Shown here in pieces: positions 8,773 to 17,333 of a stretch of DNA of 64,000 nucleotides. The stretch spans positions 6,386,001 to 6,450,000 of the forward strand of contig NZ_CP108677.1 in the NCBI RefSeq assembly GCF_035994945.1, written 5' to 3'. This DNA comes from Streptomyces sp. NBC_01216 (lineage in GTDB: Bacteria; Actinomycetota; Actinomycetes; Streptomycetales; Streptomycetaceae). The notes under the pieces are model-generated. The model did not search any database, was not told the origin of the DNA, and saw only the letters and a list, made by a program, of their open reading frames with translations. Made by a program: the position numbers and the translations under genes. Each line of letters begins with the position of its first letter. The stretch's first letter is position 1.

Positions 8773-9192
8773 ATGACGCTCGCACGGCACCTCGCCGCCA
8801 TCGACCTGCTGCGCGCCCGCGCACTCCCCGAGGCGGGCTACCACCTGGCGGAGTCGGCCGTCGCCGACGCCGTCACGCCGGAGGAACAGCCGGGGGAGTG
8901 GGGCCTGGACCAGGCGGAGGCGGAGTGTGACGCGCTCGCCCTGCTTCTCGCCGCCCGCTGGGGGCCACCGCGTCCGTTCGCCCTCCCGCACCTCCTCCTT
9001 CCCCGGTCCGAAGCGGGGGAGGAGGAGACGGAGGAGATACCGGACCCCTGGGGCCTGCTCACGGCCTCACTGCCGGACTTACGGCTCTGGCGTCCGGATG
9101 ACCGGGGCCCCTGGGTGGCGCTCGGGCTCACGGGTTCGGCCCAGGACGGCTTCCGGCTCGTCGTCTGCGTCACCGAGATCGATCCGCCGTGA
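8773..9192 (+). CDS. Hypothetical protein
   Basis: A 139-residue acidic protein starting at ATG 8773. I do not recognise a family. The N-terminal half is Ala/Leu-rich and helical. The middle is Glu-rich (EAGEEETEE), and the C-terminal half looks like a beta domain (LRLWRPDDRGPWVALGL). No signal peptide or membrane segment is visible. Codon use is host-like with very high GC at third positions, which supports a real gene. It is divergent from the ROK gene and convergent with mug. Confidence 0.65.
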   Translation: MTLARHLAAIDLLRARALPEAGYHLAESAVADAVTPEEQPGEWGLDQAEAECDALALLLAARWGPPRPFALPHLLLPRSEAGEEETEEIPDPWGLLTASLPDLRLWRPDDRGPWVALGLTGSAQDGFRLVVCVTEIDPP

Positions 9193-9223
9193 CGCCCCGG
9201 GCGGCCGTCGCGCACCCGGCTCC

Positions 9224-9814
9224 CTACGTCCGCGGGCCGGGTATGCCCGGCTCCTCCGTGCGCCGGTCCGGGACGCCCGCCCGCTCGCGGAGACGCGCGA
9301 ACTCCTCGGCCATCGCCGTGGCGGTCCAGTGCGCGTTGAGCCCGCTCGGATTGGGCAGCACCCAGATCCGGGTCTCCCCGATGGTCCGCTCCTGCGGTCC
9401 GACGGCCGCCTTGCGTTCCCCGAAGGCGGTCCGGTACGCGGTGATGCCGACGACCGCCAGCCACCGCGGGCGTAGCCGCTCCACCCGCTCCGTCAGCCGC
9501 CGGCCTCCCGCCCGGAACTCCTCGGCGGACAGCTCGTCCGCCCGCGCGGTCGCGCGCGCCACGATGTTCGTGATGCCCAGCCCGTAGGACGGAAGTTCCG
9601 CCTGTGCCGAGGGCGCCAGCCGGCGTGGCGTGAATCCCGACAGATGCAGCACCGGCCAGAAGCGGTTGCCGGGACGGGCGAAATGGTGGCCCGTCGCGGC
9701 CGACGTCAGGCCCGGGTTGATTCCGCAGAACAGCACGGAGAGGCCGCCCGCGACCACGTCGGGAACGACGCGGTCGCGGGCGGCCTCCAGCTCCCGCGGG
9801 GTGAACCCGGTCAG
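9224..9814 (-). CDS. mug: G/U(T) mismatch-specific uracil/thymine DNA glycosylase
   Basis: A ~196-residue Mug/TDG-family glycosylase that removes uracil or thymine opposite guanine in base-excision repair. The two family motifs are present: GINPG near the N-terminus (base-flipping pocket) and NPSGLNAHW near the C-terminus (DNA intercalation). No ATG or GTG gives a full-length protein at the gene junction. A CTG at 9814 overlaps the purB stop as CTGA, and an internal GTG about 18 codons in would cut the family N-terminus. The 4-base overlap with purB suggests translational coupling. Confidence 0.82.
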   Translation of the reverse strand: MTGFTPRELEAARDRVVPDVVAGGLSVLFCGINPGLTSAATGHHFARPGNRFWPVLHLSGFTPRRLAPSAQAELPSYGLGITNIVARATARADELSAEEFRAGGRRLTERVERLRPRWLAVVGITAYRTAFGERKAAVGPQERTIGETRIWVLPNPSGLNAHWTATAMAEEFARLRERAGVPDRRTEEPGIPGPRT

Positions 9815-11244
9815 AGGATCGACCCGGGGGCGTACCCGGCGACCTCCGGGTGCTGCTTCGCGATCTCCTCGATCCGCGAGACCACGACGGCGACCTGATC
9901 GGCGGCAGCACCGGTGAAGGACAGCTTGTCCGCCATCAGCGCGTCGAGCTGTCCCCTGTCCAGCGGGATCCTGTCGTCGGCGGCCAGCTTGTCGAGCAGT
10001 TCGTTGCGTTCGGCACCCTGCTCGCGCATCGCGAGGGCGGTGGCGACGGCGTTCTCCTTGATGGCCTCGTGGGCGACCTCGCGGCCGACGCCGGCGCGGA
10101 CCGCGCCCATGAGGACCTTCGTGGTGGCGAGGAACGGCAGGTAGCGGTCCAGCTCGCGGGCGACGACGGCCGGGAAGGCGCCGAACTCGTCGAGCACGGT
10201 GAGGAAGGTCTCCAGCAGGCCGTCGAAGGCGAAGAACGCGTCCGGCAGCGCGACCCGGCGTACCACCGAGCAGGACACGTCGCCCTCGTTCCACTGGTCA
10301 CCGGCCAGCTCGCCGGTCATCGAGGCGTAGCCCCGCAGGATGACCATCAGGCCGTTGACGCGCTCGCAGGAGCGGGTGTTCATCTTGTGCGGCATCGCGG
10401 AGGAGCCGACCTGGCCGGGCTTGAAGCCCTCGGTCACCAGCTCGTGGCCGGCCATCAGCCGGATCGTCTTCGCGACCGACGACGGGGCGGCGGCCAGCTG
10501 TACGAGGGCGGTGACCACGTCGTAGTCGAGCGAGCGCGGGTAGACCTGGCCCACGGAGGTGAGGGCCCGGGCGAAACCGAGGTGACCGGCGATCCGTCGC
10601 TCCAGCTCGTCCAGCTTGGCCGCGTCGCCGCCGAGCAGGTCGAGCATGTCCTGGGCGGTGCCGACCGGGCCCTTGATGCCGCGCAGCGGGTACCGCCCGA
10701 GGAGGTCCTCCAGGCGGCCGTACGCCACGAGCAGCTCGTCGGCCGCGGTCGCGAAGCGCTTGCCGAGAGTCGTGGCCTGGGCGGCGACGTTGTGCGAGCG
10801 GCCGGCCATGACCAGCTCGGCGTACTCGCCGGAGAGCTTGCCGAGACGGGCGAGGACGGCGACCGTACGGTCGCGCACCAGCTCCAGCGAGAGCCTGATC
10901 TGGAGCTGCTCGACGTTCTCGGTGAGGTCGCGCGAGGTCATGCCCTTGTGGACGTGTTCGTGACCGGCGAGAGCGTTGAACTCCTCGATCCGGGCCTTCA
11001 CGTCGTGGCGGGTGACCTTCTCACGCTCGGCGATGGAGGCGAGGTCGACCTGGTCGAGCACTCGCTCGTAGTCGGCGAGTGCCTTGTCCGGGACCTCGAT
11101 CCCGAGGTCCTTCTGGGCGCGCAGCACGGCGAGCCACAGTCGGCGCTCGAGCTTCACCTTCTGCTCGGGGGACCAGAGGACGGCGAGCTCCGCGGAGGCG
11201 TAGCGGCCGGCCAGGACATTCGGGATGCGGGGCTTGGCAGTCAC
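9811..11244 (-). CDS. purB: Adenylosuccinate lyase
   Basis: A 477-residue member of the fumarase/aspartase superfamily. It catalyses two steps of purine synthesis: release of fumarate from SAICAR and from adenylosuccinate. The superfamily signature SSAMPHKMN is present around residues 270-280, along with the HNVAAQ-type substrate-binding histidine region (GRSHNVAAQATTLGKR). Length is normal. The gene is first in a likely purB-mug transcription unit. Confidence 0.95.
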   Translation of the reverse strand: MTAKPRIPNVLAGRYASAELAVLWSPEQKVKLERRLWLAVLRAQKDLGIEVPDKALADYERVLDQVDLASIAEREKVTRHDVKARIEEFNALAGHEHVHKGMTSRDLTENVEQLQIRLSLELVRDRTVAVLARLGKLSGEYAELVMAGRSHNVAAQATTLGKRFATAADELLVAYGRLEDLLGRYPLRGIKGPVGTAQDMLDLLGGDAAKLDELERRIAGHLGFARALTSVGQVYPRSLDYDVVTALVQLAAAPSSVAKTIRLMAGHELVTEGFKPGQVGSSAMPHKMNTRSCERVNGLMVILRGYASMTGELAGDQWNEGDVSCSVVRRVALPDAFFAFDGLLETFLTVLDEFGAFPAVVARELDRYLPFLATTKVLMGAVRAGVGREVAHEAIKENAVATALAMREQGAERNELLDKLAADDRIPLDRGQLDALMADKLSFTGAAADQVAVVVSRIEEIAKQHPEVAGYAPGSIL

Positions 11245-11412
11245 GTGACGTGATTCTACTGGCGGTTCGTGCAGGCCGGCGCCACGACCGGCTTCGTCTC
11301 TTGCTACGAGACGCGTGCCACGTCCCCGTCGACGACCGCCGCGCCCACCGGGACGCCGGGGCCGGGCCGTCGTCCCGGTAGGGCTGCCCGCGGGCGACCG
11401 CGCGCTGTCTCG

Positions 11413-12090
11413 TCAGCTCGCCAGGGCGGACACCGCGTCCCCCACGTACTTGCCGCCGAGCACGACGAGCAGCGTCGCCATGATGGCGGCGTTGTGGACC
11501 GCCATCCACGCCTTCCATCCGGCCAGTACCCGGGTGGACCGGTCCCCGCCGGACAGGTACACGGTGAGCGGGGCGAGGGCGCACAGCGACGCGATGAGCA
11601 CCATGAGCAGACCGGCGACGGCCCGCCCGCCCGCGGTGGCGTCGGACGAGGCGATGGCCACGGCGCCGCCGACGGCGAGCACCAGGTTCTTGGGATTGGC
11701 GACCGCCAGGACCACGGCCAGGCCCGCCGCCTTGGCCGGGGTGAAGGAGTCGACGGCCCGTATCCAGCGCGGCATGCCGTCGCCTTCGGCATCGCGGTGC
11801 CTGCCGCGCCACTGCCGCGCGGCGAGCAGGAGGAAGGACACACCGAGGGCCAGCTTCAGCCACGAGGTCCAGGTCGCCGGACCCTCCGCGCCGGACGCGT
11901 CGGCTCCCACGCCCAGCGTCACGACCACGGTGACGAGGACCGCCAGCGACACCATCCAGCTCGCCGTGAAGGCGATGCCGTCGGCCCGGCCGCGGGGAGA
12001 GGCGAGCATGAGCACCATTGCGATCACGGGCACGGGACTGATGGCGATACCGACGGCCGAGACGAGCATCTGCCCGACGGCGTCCCCCAT
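11413..12090 (-). CDS. GAP-family (SfLAP-like) integral membrane protein
   Basis: A 225-residue membrane protein with about six hydrophobic segments, resembling the GAP/Sap family of actinobacterial membrane proteins (N-terminus SAVGIAISPVPVIAMVLML, then SPRGRADGIAF, with VLAVANPKNLVLA in the middle). The family is distantly related to LysE-type exporters and is linked in mycobacteria to glycopeptidolipid export, but the cargo here is unknown. The ATG at 12090 has GGAGG with a short spacer (GGAGGTCGCTC). Confidence 0.8.
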   Translation of the reverse strand: MGDAVGQMLVSAVGIAISPVPVIAMVLMLASPRGRADGIAFTASWMVSLAVLVTVVVTLGVGADASGAEGPATWTSWLKLALGVSFLLLAARQWRGRHRDAEGDGMPRWIRAVDSFTPAKAAGLAVVLAVANPKNLVLAVGGAVAIASSDATAGGRAVAGLLMVLIASLCALAPLTVYLSGGDRSTRVLAGWKAWMAVHNAAIMATLLVVLGGKYVGDAVSALAS

Positions 12091-12450
12091 GAGCGACCTC
12101 CACGGCTTCGCGGGACATGACGGAACGGGGAACGTACGCGTCGAGGCCCGACCACGGACGACCGCCCGCTCCCGAACCCGTCGCGGGCGAAACGGTCGTG
12201 GGATCGAACTCGTCCCGTTCCGAAGACGTCTCGTGCCGGAGCCGTTCCGGAGTGCGCGACTTTCCCGTGGGTCCTGCCCGGCCGGGTAGGAGCAGCGGTG
12301 CCTCCCGCGACCGGGTGACGAGGCGTCACGCCGGTGGACCCCGCCGGCGTGTTCCGATCATGTCCCCGGCCCGGCACCGCCGCCACCGGGCTCACCCGTC
12401 GGTGGCCGTCCGGCGGGAGGGGTGTGTCTCAGAGGCCACCCGACAGGCAT
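12091..12450. other. Gene-free stretch with one repeat copy
   Basis: About 360 bp upstream of the GAP-family gene and downstream of the SGNH gene. The only structure I see is the partial palindromic repeat at 12,427-12,453. Open frames here look non-coding. Confidence 0.4.
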
Positions 12451-12453
12451 TCA
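12427..12453 (-). repeat. Stop-codon-abutting repeat, copy 3 (half element)
   Basis: Read on the minus strand, the SGNH gene stop TGA is followed at once by ATGCCTGTCGGGTGGCCTC, matching the left half of the family. The right arm is missing. Confidence 0.65.
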
Positions 12454-13230
12454 GGGCGCCGGAGGCTCGAACGGAAGCAGCTCCGGGCGTTTCGCCGGGC
12501 GGCCGTCACCCGAGGAGCGGCCCGTCAGGCGACGCCCGATCCAGGGGCCGAGGTGCTCCCTGGCGAAGCGCGCGTCTCCGACCCGCCGGCTCACCCAGCC
12601 CGGTGGCGCGGTGGTCGGCAGGGGGGTGCGCCAGTCGCTCTCCGGCGCGAGGCCGAGGATCTGCCACACGGCCTCCGCGACCCGCCGGTGGCCCTCGTCC
12701 GTCAGATGCAGTCGGTCCACGTCCCACAGGCGCGGATCGCCGAGCGCCGGCGCGCCGTACAGGTCGGCCACCAGAGCCCCGTGGCGGGCGGCGAGTTCGT
12801 CGACGATGACGAAGAGTTCCTCCATGCGGGGCCGGAAGCGCTCCATGACGGGACCGTCGCGGCCCGGACTGCGCATGAGGACCAGTTGCCCGCAGGACGG
12901 CGTCAGCCTCTCGACCGCTTCGGTGAGCAGTGCGCGCACCCGCCCCATGTCGCACTTCGGCCGCAGTGTGTCGTTCAGCCCGCCCACGAGGGTCACCACG
13001 TCCGCCTTCATGGCGGCGGCCGCGTCGACCTGCTCGTCCACGATCTGGCCGATCAGCTTGCCGCGGACGGCGAGGTTCGCGTAGCGGAAGCCGGGTGCGC
13101 GCGCGGCGAGACGTCCGGCGAGGAGGTCGGCCCAGCCCCGGTAGGACCCGTCCGGCAGGCGGTCCGACATACCCTCGGTGAAGCTGTCGCCGACGGCGAC
13201 AAGACTGGTGTAGGCGGCATTCATCTCCAT
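12451..13230 (-). CDS. SGNH/GDSL-family hydrolase
   Basis: A 259-residue SGNH hydrolase. Block I is GDSFTEG with the catalytic serine, the block II glycine is in NLAVRGKL, block III is GGLND and the block V pair is DRLHLTDEGH. Such enzymes are esterases or lipases acting on acyl groups, and the substrate is unknown. There is no signal peptide, so it is cytoplasmic. The start is ATG 13230, or ATG 13224 two codons in. A perfect CATACCG/CGGTATG palindrome lies 12 bp upstream, so it is probably under repressor control. Confidence 0.87.
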   Translation of the reverse strand: MEMNAAYTSLVAVGDSFTEGMSDRLPDGSYRGWADLLAGRLAARAPGFRYANLAVRGKLIGQIVDEQVDAAAAMKADVVTLVGGLNDTLRPKCDMGRVRALLTEAVERLTPSCGQLVLMRSPGRDGPVMERFRPRMEELFVIVDELAARHGALVADLYGAPALGDPRLWDVDRLHLTDEGHRRVAEAVWQILGLAPESDWRTPLPTTAPPGWVSRRVGDARFAREHLGPWIGRRLTGRSSGDGRPAKRPELLPFEPPAP

Positions 13231-13241
13231 GGCGGTCCGAT

Positions 13242-13257
13242 CATACCGAACGGTATG
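13242..13257. promoter_or_regulatory. Candidate TetR-type operator CATACCG-AA-CGGTATG
   Basis: Perfect 7-2-7 inverted repeat immediately upstream of the SGNH hydrolase start, where a repressor would block transcription. It shares its TACCGnnCGGTA core with the site at 6029-6040. Confidence 0.55.
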
Positions 13258-13317
13258 GAGTGCGGGACGCCGGAGCCGGGGGACGGCCCTGGTGTGTGGC
13301 GACCGCCCCGTGACACG

Positions 13318-13349
13318 CCGGGCCCGGGACGCGAGCGTCCCGGGCCCGG
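13318..13349. terminator. Strong hairpin after the CNNM gene pair
   Basis: Perfect 14-bp arms CCGGGCCCGGGACG and CGTCCCGGGCCCGG around a CGAG loop. It lies about 50 bp downstream of the second CNNM gene on the minus strand. There is no T-run, as is usual for streptomycetes. Confidence 0.75.
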
Positions 13350-13397
13350 AGCGGTCCGTACGGAAGCGGTCCGCAGGGAAGCTGCCCGCCGAAGCGG

Positions 13398-14417
13398 CTA
13401 CGGCCCCGCCGGGCGGCCCACCAGCTCGCGCAGCACGTCCTCCATCGTGACCAGGCCGGCCAGTTTGCCGTCCTCGCCCAGGACCGCCGCGAGGTGCGTC
13501 CGTCCGCGGCGCATAGCCGTCAGCACGTCGTCCATCGGCGACGCCGCCCGGACCCGTGCGATCGGCCGCAGGGCCGAGACAGGGAAGGGCAGGTCGCGCG
13601 GTGTGACGTCGAGGGCGTCCTTCACGTGGAGATAGCCCAGGATCCCGCGGGCCGAGTCGACCACCGGGAACCGGGAGAACCCCGACTGCGCGGAGAGGGC
13701 CTCCAGCTCCTCAGGCGTCGTGCCCACCGCGGTGTACACGACCTTCTCCACCGGCATCACCACGTCCCGCACCGGACGGCGGCCCAGCTCCAGGGCGTCG
13801 TGCAGCCGCTCCGTGGCCCGGTCGTCGAGCAGACCGGCGACTCCGGAGTCGGTGACCATCCGGGCGAGCTCGTCGTCCGAGAACGTCGCCGAGACCTCGT
13901 TCTTGACCTCCACTCGCAGGAGTGTGAGCAGCGCGTTGGCGAAGGCGTTGACCGTGAAGATCACCGGGCGCAGCGCCCGCGCGAGAGTCACCAGCGGAGG
14001 GCCGAGGATCAGCGCCGTGCGGACCGGCTCCGCCAGCGCGATGTTCTTCGGGACCATCTCCCCGAGCAGCATGTGGAGGTAGGTCGCCACGGACAGCGCG
14101 ATCACGAACGAGATCGGGTGCACCAGGCCGTGCGGCACGCCGACCGCGTCGAAGACGGGCTCCAGGAGGTGGGCGATCGCCGGCTCTGCGACGATGCCGA
14201 GCACCAGGGTGCACAGTGTGATGCCGAGCTGCGCCGCGGCGAGCAGTGCCGAGACGTGTTCCAGACCCCACAGGACGCTGCGCGCCCGACGGTTCCCCTC
14301 CTCGGCCTGCGGTTCGACCTGGCTGCGGCGTACGGAGATCAAGGCGAACTCCGCGCCGACGAAGAAGGCGTTCACGACCAGGGTCAGCAGGCCGATCAGC
14401 AGTTGGATCGCGATCAT
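13398..14417 (-). CDS. CNNM/CorB-type membrane protein with CBS domains
   Basis: A 339-residue protein of the hemolysin-C/CNNM transporter family (often linked to magnesium or cobalt export). The N-terminal ~190 residues are the CNNM/DUF21 membrane domain with four hydrophobic segments. A CBS pair follows (VMPVEKVVYTAVGTTPEELE, then FPVVDSARGILGYLHVKDAL and LVTMEDVLRELVG). It lacks the C-terminal CorC/HlyC domain that its upstream neighbour carries. The ATG overlaps the neighbour's stop by 4 bp, so the two are co-translated and may form a heteromer. Confidence 0.87.
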   Translation of the reverse strand: MIAIQLLIGLLTLVVNAFFVGAEFALISVRRSQVEPQAEEGNRRARSVLWGLEHVSALLAAAQLGITLCTLVLGIVAEPAIAHLLEPVFDAVGVPHGLVHPISFVIALSVATYLHMLLGEMVPKNIALAEPVRTALILGPPLVTLARALRPVIFTVNAFANALLTLLRVEVKNEVSATFSDDELARMVTDSGVAGLLDDRATERLHDALELGRRPVRDVVMPVEKVVYTAVGTTPEELEALSAQSGFSRFPVVDSARGILGYLHVKDALDVTPRDLPFPVSALRPIARVRAASPMDDVLTAMRRGRTHLAAVLGEDGKLAGLVTMEDVLRELVGRPAGP

Positions 14418-15817
14418 CGGCCGGCCTCCCCGGTCCCGTTCCGTCCGGGACGGTCGCCACCGGCCACCCTGTCGGGTGCCCCGTCGTCGTCATCGCCGTA
14501 CTCGTCCGGCTCCTGCGGCGGCGCGTGCATCAGCACACGGGCGGCGCGCCGGCCGGAGGCGTCCACCACGTCGAGCCGCCAGCCGGCCAGTTCCACGCTG
14601 TCGCCGACGGACGGGATCCGTCCGAGTTCGGTGGCGAGTATGCCGGCCAGCGTCTCGTACGGGCCGTCCGGCACCCGCAGGCCGATGGCCTCCAGCTGGT
14701 CCGTACGGGCGGCACCGTCCGCGGACCAGAGCTCGCGCCCCTCCGTGTCGGCGCCCGCCCTGGCCAGGTCGGGCGTCTCGTGCGGGTCGTGCTCGTCGCG
14801 GACCTCGCCGACGACCTCCTCGACGATGTCCTCAAGGGTCGCCACACCGGCCGTGCCACCGTATTCGTCGATGACGACGGCCATCGTCTGCCGGCCGGAG
14901 AGCCGGTCGAGCAGCTTGTCCACGGTCAGCGTCTCCGGCACCAGCAGCGGCTCGCGCAGGATGTCCCCGACGCGCCGGCGGGGGCGTTCCCCGGCCGGTA
15001 TCGCCAGGACGTCCTTGATGTGGGCGATGCCGACCACCGAGTCGAGACTCCCCCGGTACACGGGAAAGCGGGACAGGCCGGTCGCGCGGGTCGCGTTGGC
15101 GACGTCCTCGGCCGTGGCCTGCACCTCCAGCGCCGTGACCTGGACACGCGGGGTCATCACGTTCTCCGCCGTGAGCTTGGCGAGGCTCAGGGTCCGGACG
15201 AACAGCTCGGCGGTGTCCGCCTCCAGCGCGCCCGCCTTGGCGGAGTGGCGTGCCAGGGCCACCAGCTCCTGCGGGGAGCGGGCGGAGGCCAGCTCCTCGG
15301 CGGGTTCCAGACCGAGCCGGTGCACGATCCGGTTGGCGGAGTTGTTCAGATGGCTGATCAGCGGCTTGAAGGCGGCGGTGAAGACCCGCTGCGGGGTCGC
15401 CACCACCTTGGCGACCGCCAGGGGTGAGGAGATGGCCCAGTTCTTGGGGACCAGCTCACCGACGACCATCAGGACGACGGTCGACAGGGCGGTTCCGATG
15501 ACCAGGGCCGCGGAGGAGGCGACCGCGGGCGACAGGCCCAGGGCCTCGACGGGCCCCCGGATCAGTTTGGCGATCGACGGTTCGGAGAGCATGCCGACGA
15601 CCAGGTTGGTGACGGTGATGCCGAGCTGGGCGCCGGAGAGCTGGAAGGTGAGGGACTTGACGGCCTTGAGCGCGCCGGCCGCGCCGCGCTCGCCCCGCTC
15701 GACGGCCGCTTCGAGCTCGCCGCGCTCCACGGTGGTCAGCGAGAACTCCGCCGCGACGAAGGCACCGCAGGCGAGGGACAGCAACACCGCCACCACGAGC
15801 AGGATCACTTCGGTCAT
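14414..15817 (-). CDS. CNNM/CorB-type membrane protein with CBS and CorC/HlyC domains
   Basis: A 467-residue CNNM-family protein. The N-terminal membrane domain (~1-200) is followed by a CBS pair (VMTPRVQVTALEV, SRFPVYRGSLDSVVGIAHIK, MAVVIDEYGGTAGVATLED) and a C-terminal CorC_HlyC domain (YETLAGILATELGRIPSVGD) that in homologues senses or modulates ion flux. The family is implicated in Mg/Co efflux, but the ion here is not shown. The gene is first of a two-gene operon ending at the hairpin at 13,318. A GGAGGTGA-like ribosome site precedes ATG 15817. Confidence 0.88.
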   Translation of the reverse strand: MTEVILLVVAVLLSLACGAFVAAEFSLTTVERGELEAAVERGERGAAGALKAVKSLTFQLSGAQLGITVTNLVVGMLSEPSIAKLIRGPVEALGLSPAVASSAALVIGTALSTVVLMVVGELVPKNWAISSPLAVAKVVATPQRVFTAAFKPLISHLNNSANRIVHRLGLEPAEELASARSPQELVALARHSAKAGALEADTAELFVRTLSLAKLTAENVMTPRVQVTALEVQATAEDVANATRATGLSRFPVYRGSLDSVVGIAHIKDVLAIPAGERPRRRVGDILREPLLVPETLTVDKLLDRLSGRQTMAVVIDEYGGTAGVATLEDIVEEVVGEVRDEHDPHETPDLARAGADTEGRELWSADGAARTDQLEAIGLRVPDGPYETLAGILATELGRIPSVGDSVELAGWRLDVVDASGRRAARVLMHAPPQEPDEYGDDDDGAPDRVAGGDRPGRNGTGEAGR

Positions 15818-16189
15818 CGGTTCACCTCCGTCCCATGATCAGTCAGGGGAAGGGGGAACGCTCGATGTCGGTCCCGGCCGTGTCGCAGGCTGCTACTGGG
15901 AGGCTCGCCCATGGGCGGACGCTCACACCTTTCGGTCGTGGTGGAAGAAGGAACCCCCATGGTAAAGGATGAGCAAAAGAGGGTGGTCGTCAGCCTGTGA
16001 GCGGCTTCACCCAGCGGGTCGGCCACTCCTGCGGCCCGTACGAGGCGGCCCGCCAGGCGTGCTGCCCGAGTTCGTTTCACCCCGCCCGGAAGGGCGTCGG
16101 CCGTGTTTCGCCGTACGGACGGCGGTGCCACGCGCACCGCTGCCGTTGGGCGCGCTCCCGCTTGGGGCCGGTGCCGCCGCCCCGACGGG
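15818..16189. other. Long leader/intergenic region before the CNNM pair
   Basis: About 370 bp. It must carry the promoter of the leftward CNNM operon and the end of the methyltransferase transcript. It contains the palindrome GCCCATGGGC near 15,910 and other short complementary blocks. I compared it by eye with the M-box and yybP-ykoY riboswitches, which would fit an ion transporter, and could not match either. Confidence 0.35.
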
Positions 16190-16855
16190 TCAGTCCCGCC
16201 GCGCGACGCCCAGCACGCAGAAGGAGGAGGGCAGTCGGGGTCCGCCCTCCGGAAGGGTGAAGGCACGGCAGGCGGTCGTCTCGAAGCCCGCGGCCTCGAT
16301 CGCCGCGAGCGGGTCGCGCGCCGTGTGGCAGCCGCCGAACAGCGGGGGCCACACCGTGCGGTCCAGCGCCCGCTGCGCGCGGGCCATTCCGCGCCCCGGG
16401 GCCAGGCCGTGTTCGAGGAAGCGGAGTTCGCCGCCCGGCCGCAGCACCCGGCGCAGTTCGGCGAGCGCGCGCGGAACGTCCCGGACCGTGCAGAGCACCA
16501 GCGAGGCCACCGCAGCGTCGAATGCCTCGCTCTTGACCGGCAGCGCCTCCGCCACGGCCGGCACCACGTCCACCGGAACCCGGGCGCGCCGCCCGGCGTC
16601 GGCCGCCGACCGGCGCAGGCGGCGCTCGGGTTCGATCGCGACCACCTCGGACACCGCTCCCGGATAGTGCGCGAAGTTCAGCCCGTTCCCGGCCCCGATC
16701 TCGACGACCCGTCCCGACAGACCGGCCAGCAGTTCCTTCCGCAGGGGCGCCATGCCGCCCCGCACCTCGGCGGCGACGCTGCACCGCTCGTAGAACCGGG
16801 CGAACAGCGGATGGTGGACGGTGTCCCGGGGGACCCGGGCGGAACGCGGTGACAT
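16190..16855 (-). CDS. SAM-dependent class I methyltransferase
   Basis: A 221-residue methyltransferase of the UbiE/Methyltransf_11 type. Motif I is VVEIGAGNGLNFAHYP, the acidic ribose-binding residue lies in VVAIEPERRL, and motif post-I is FDAAVASLVLCTV. The C-terminal part has EHGLAPGRG. The substrate is unknown. The ATG at 16855 is preceded by GGAGGAGG with a short spacer. A longer frame to 16963 has no ribosome site and a low-complexity N-terminus. The protein is related to human METTL7-like enzymes. Confidence 0.83.
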   Translation of the reverse strand: MSPRSARVPRDTVHHPLFARFYERCSVAAEVRGGMAPLRKELLAGLSGRVVEIGAGNGLNFAHYPGAVSEVVAIEPERRLRRSAADAGRRARVPVDVVPAVAEALPVKSEAFDAAVASLVLCTVRDVPRALAELRRVLRPGGELRFLEHGLAPGRGMARAQRALDRTVWPPLFGGCHTARDPLAAIEAAGFETTACRAFTLPEGGPRLPSSFCVLGVARRD

Positions 16856-16922
16856 CGCGGACCTCCTCCGACGCGCGGGGGCGTGGACACGGACGGGGGG
16901 ATTCTGCCCCGTGCCGCCCTGA

Positions 16923-17267
16923 TCACCCCGTGACGAAGCAGAACTCGTTGCCTTCGGGGTCACGCATCACCTGGAAGGAACCCTGGTCGTCGGTGACGGT
17001 CCCGCCGACGCGTACGGCCCCGCGGCCGGTCGCCGCGTCCGCCGCCGCGCCGACCTCGGGCACCTCCAGATCGAGGTGGAGCCGGTTCTTGCCCGCCTTG
17101 CCCTCGGGTACACGCTGGAAGGCGATCCGTACGGACTCCGGCGGATCGACGTACGACCAGTCGGGGGCCCGGTCCACCGCCGCACCACCCAGCAGCCCGG
17201 CCCAGAACCGTGCCAGGCCGGAGGGGTCCGAGCAGTCGAAGACGATCTCCTGGAGGTGTGCGCGCAT
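16923..17267 (-). CDS. VOC-family (glyoxalase-fold) protein
   Basis: A 114-residue single-domain vicinal-oxygen-chelate protein. It has the typical VFDCSDPSGLARFWAGLLG start, KNRLHLDLEV, and an end of MRDPEGNEFCFV. The family includes glyoxalases, dioxygenases and antibiotic-binding proteins. Two of the usual metal ligands (HLDLE and EGNEF) are present. The function is unknown. A longer VOC protein of similar type lies at 43,296. Confidence 0.82.
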   Translation of the reverse strand: MRAHLQEIVFDCSDPSGLARFWAGLLGGAAVDRAPDWSYVDPPESVRIAFQRVPEGKAGKNRLHLDLEVPEVGAAADAATGRGAVRVGGTVTDDQGSFQVMRDPEGNEFCFVTG

Positions 17268-17333
17268 GCGCTCAGCCTACGGAGGCACCGACCGGCGCGC
17301 CGAGCGGCTGGGAACACTCCCCGCCGCGGCGGG

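Noticed and set aside
12180..12215. tRNA-like T-arm (GATCGAACTCG)
   Set aside because: The surrounding bases do not form a T-stem, and no cloverleaf can be built.
12117..12809. 230-codon rightward frame
   Set aside because: Its right half is antisense to the SGNH hydrolase, and the left half is low-complexity Arg/Ser/Pro typical of GC-driven frames.
15818..15990. M-box or yybP-ykoY riboswitch before the CNNM genes
   Set aside because: The gene family made it likely, but the conserved blocks of these riboswitches could not be lined up.
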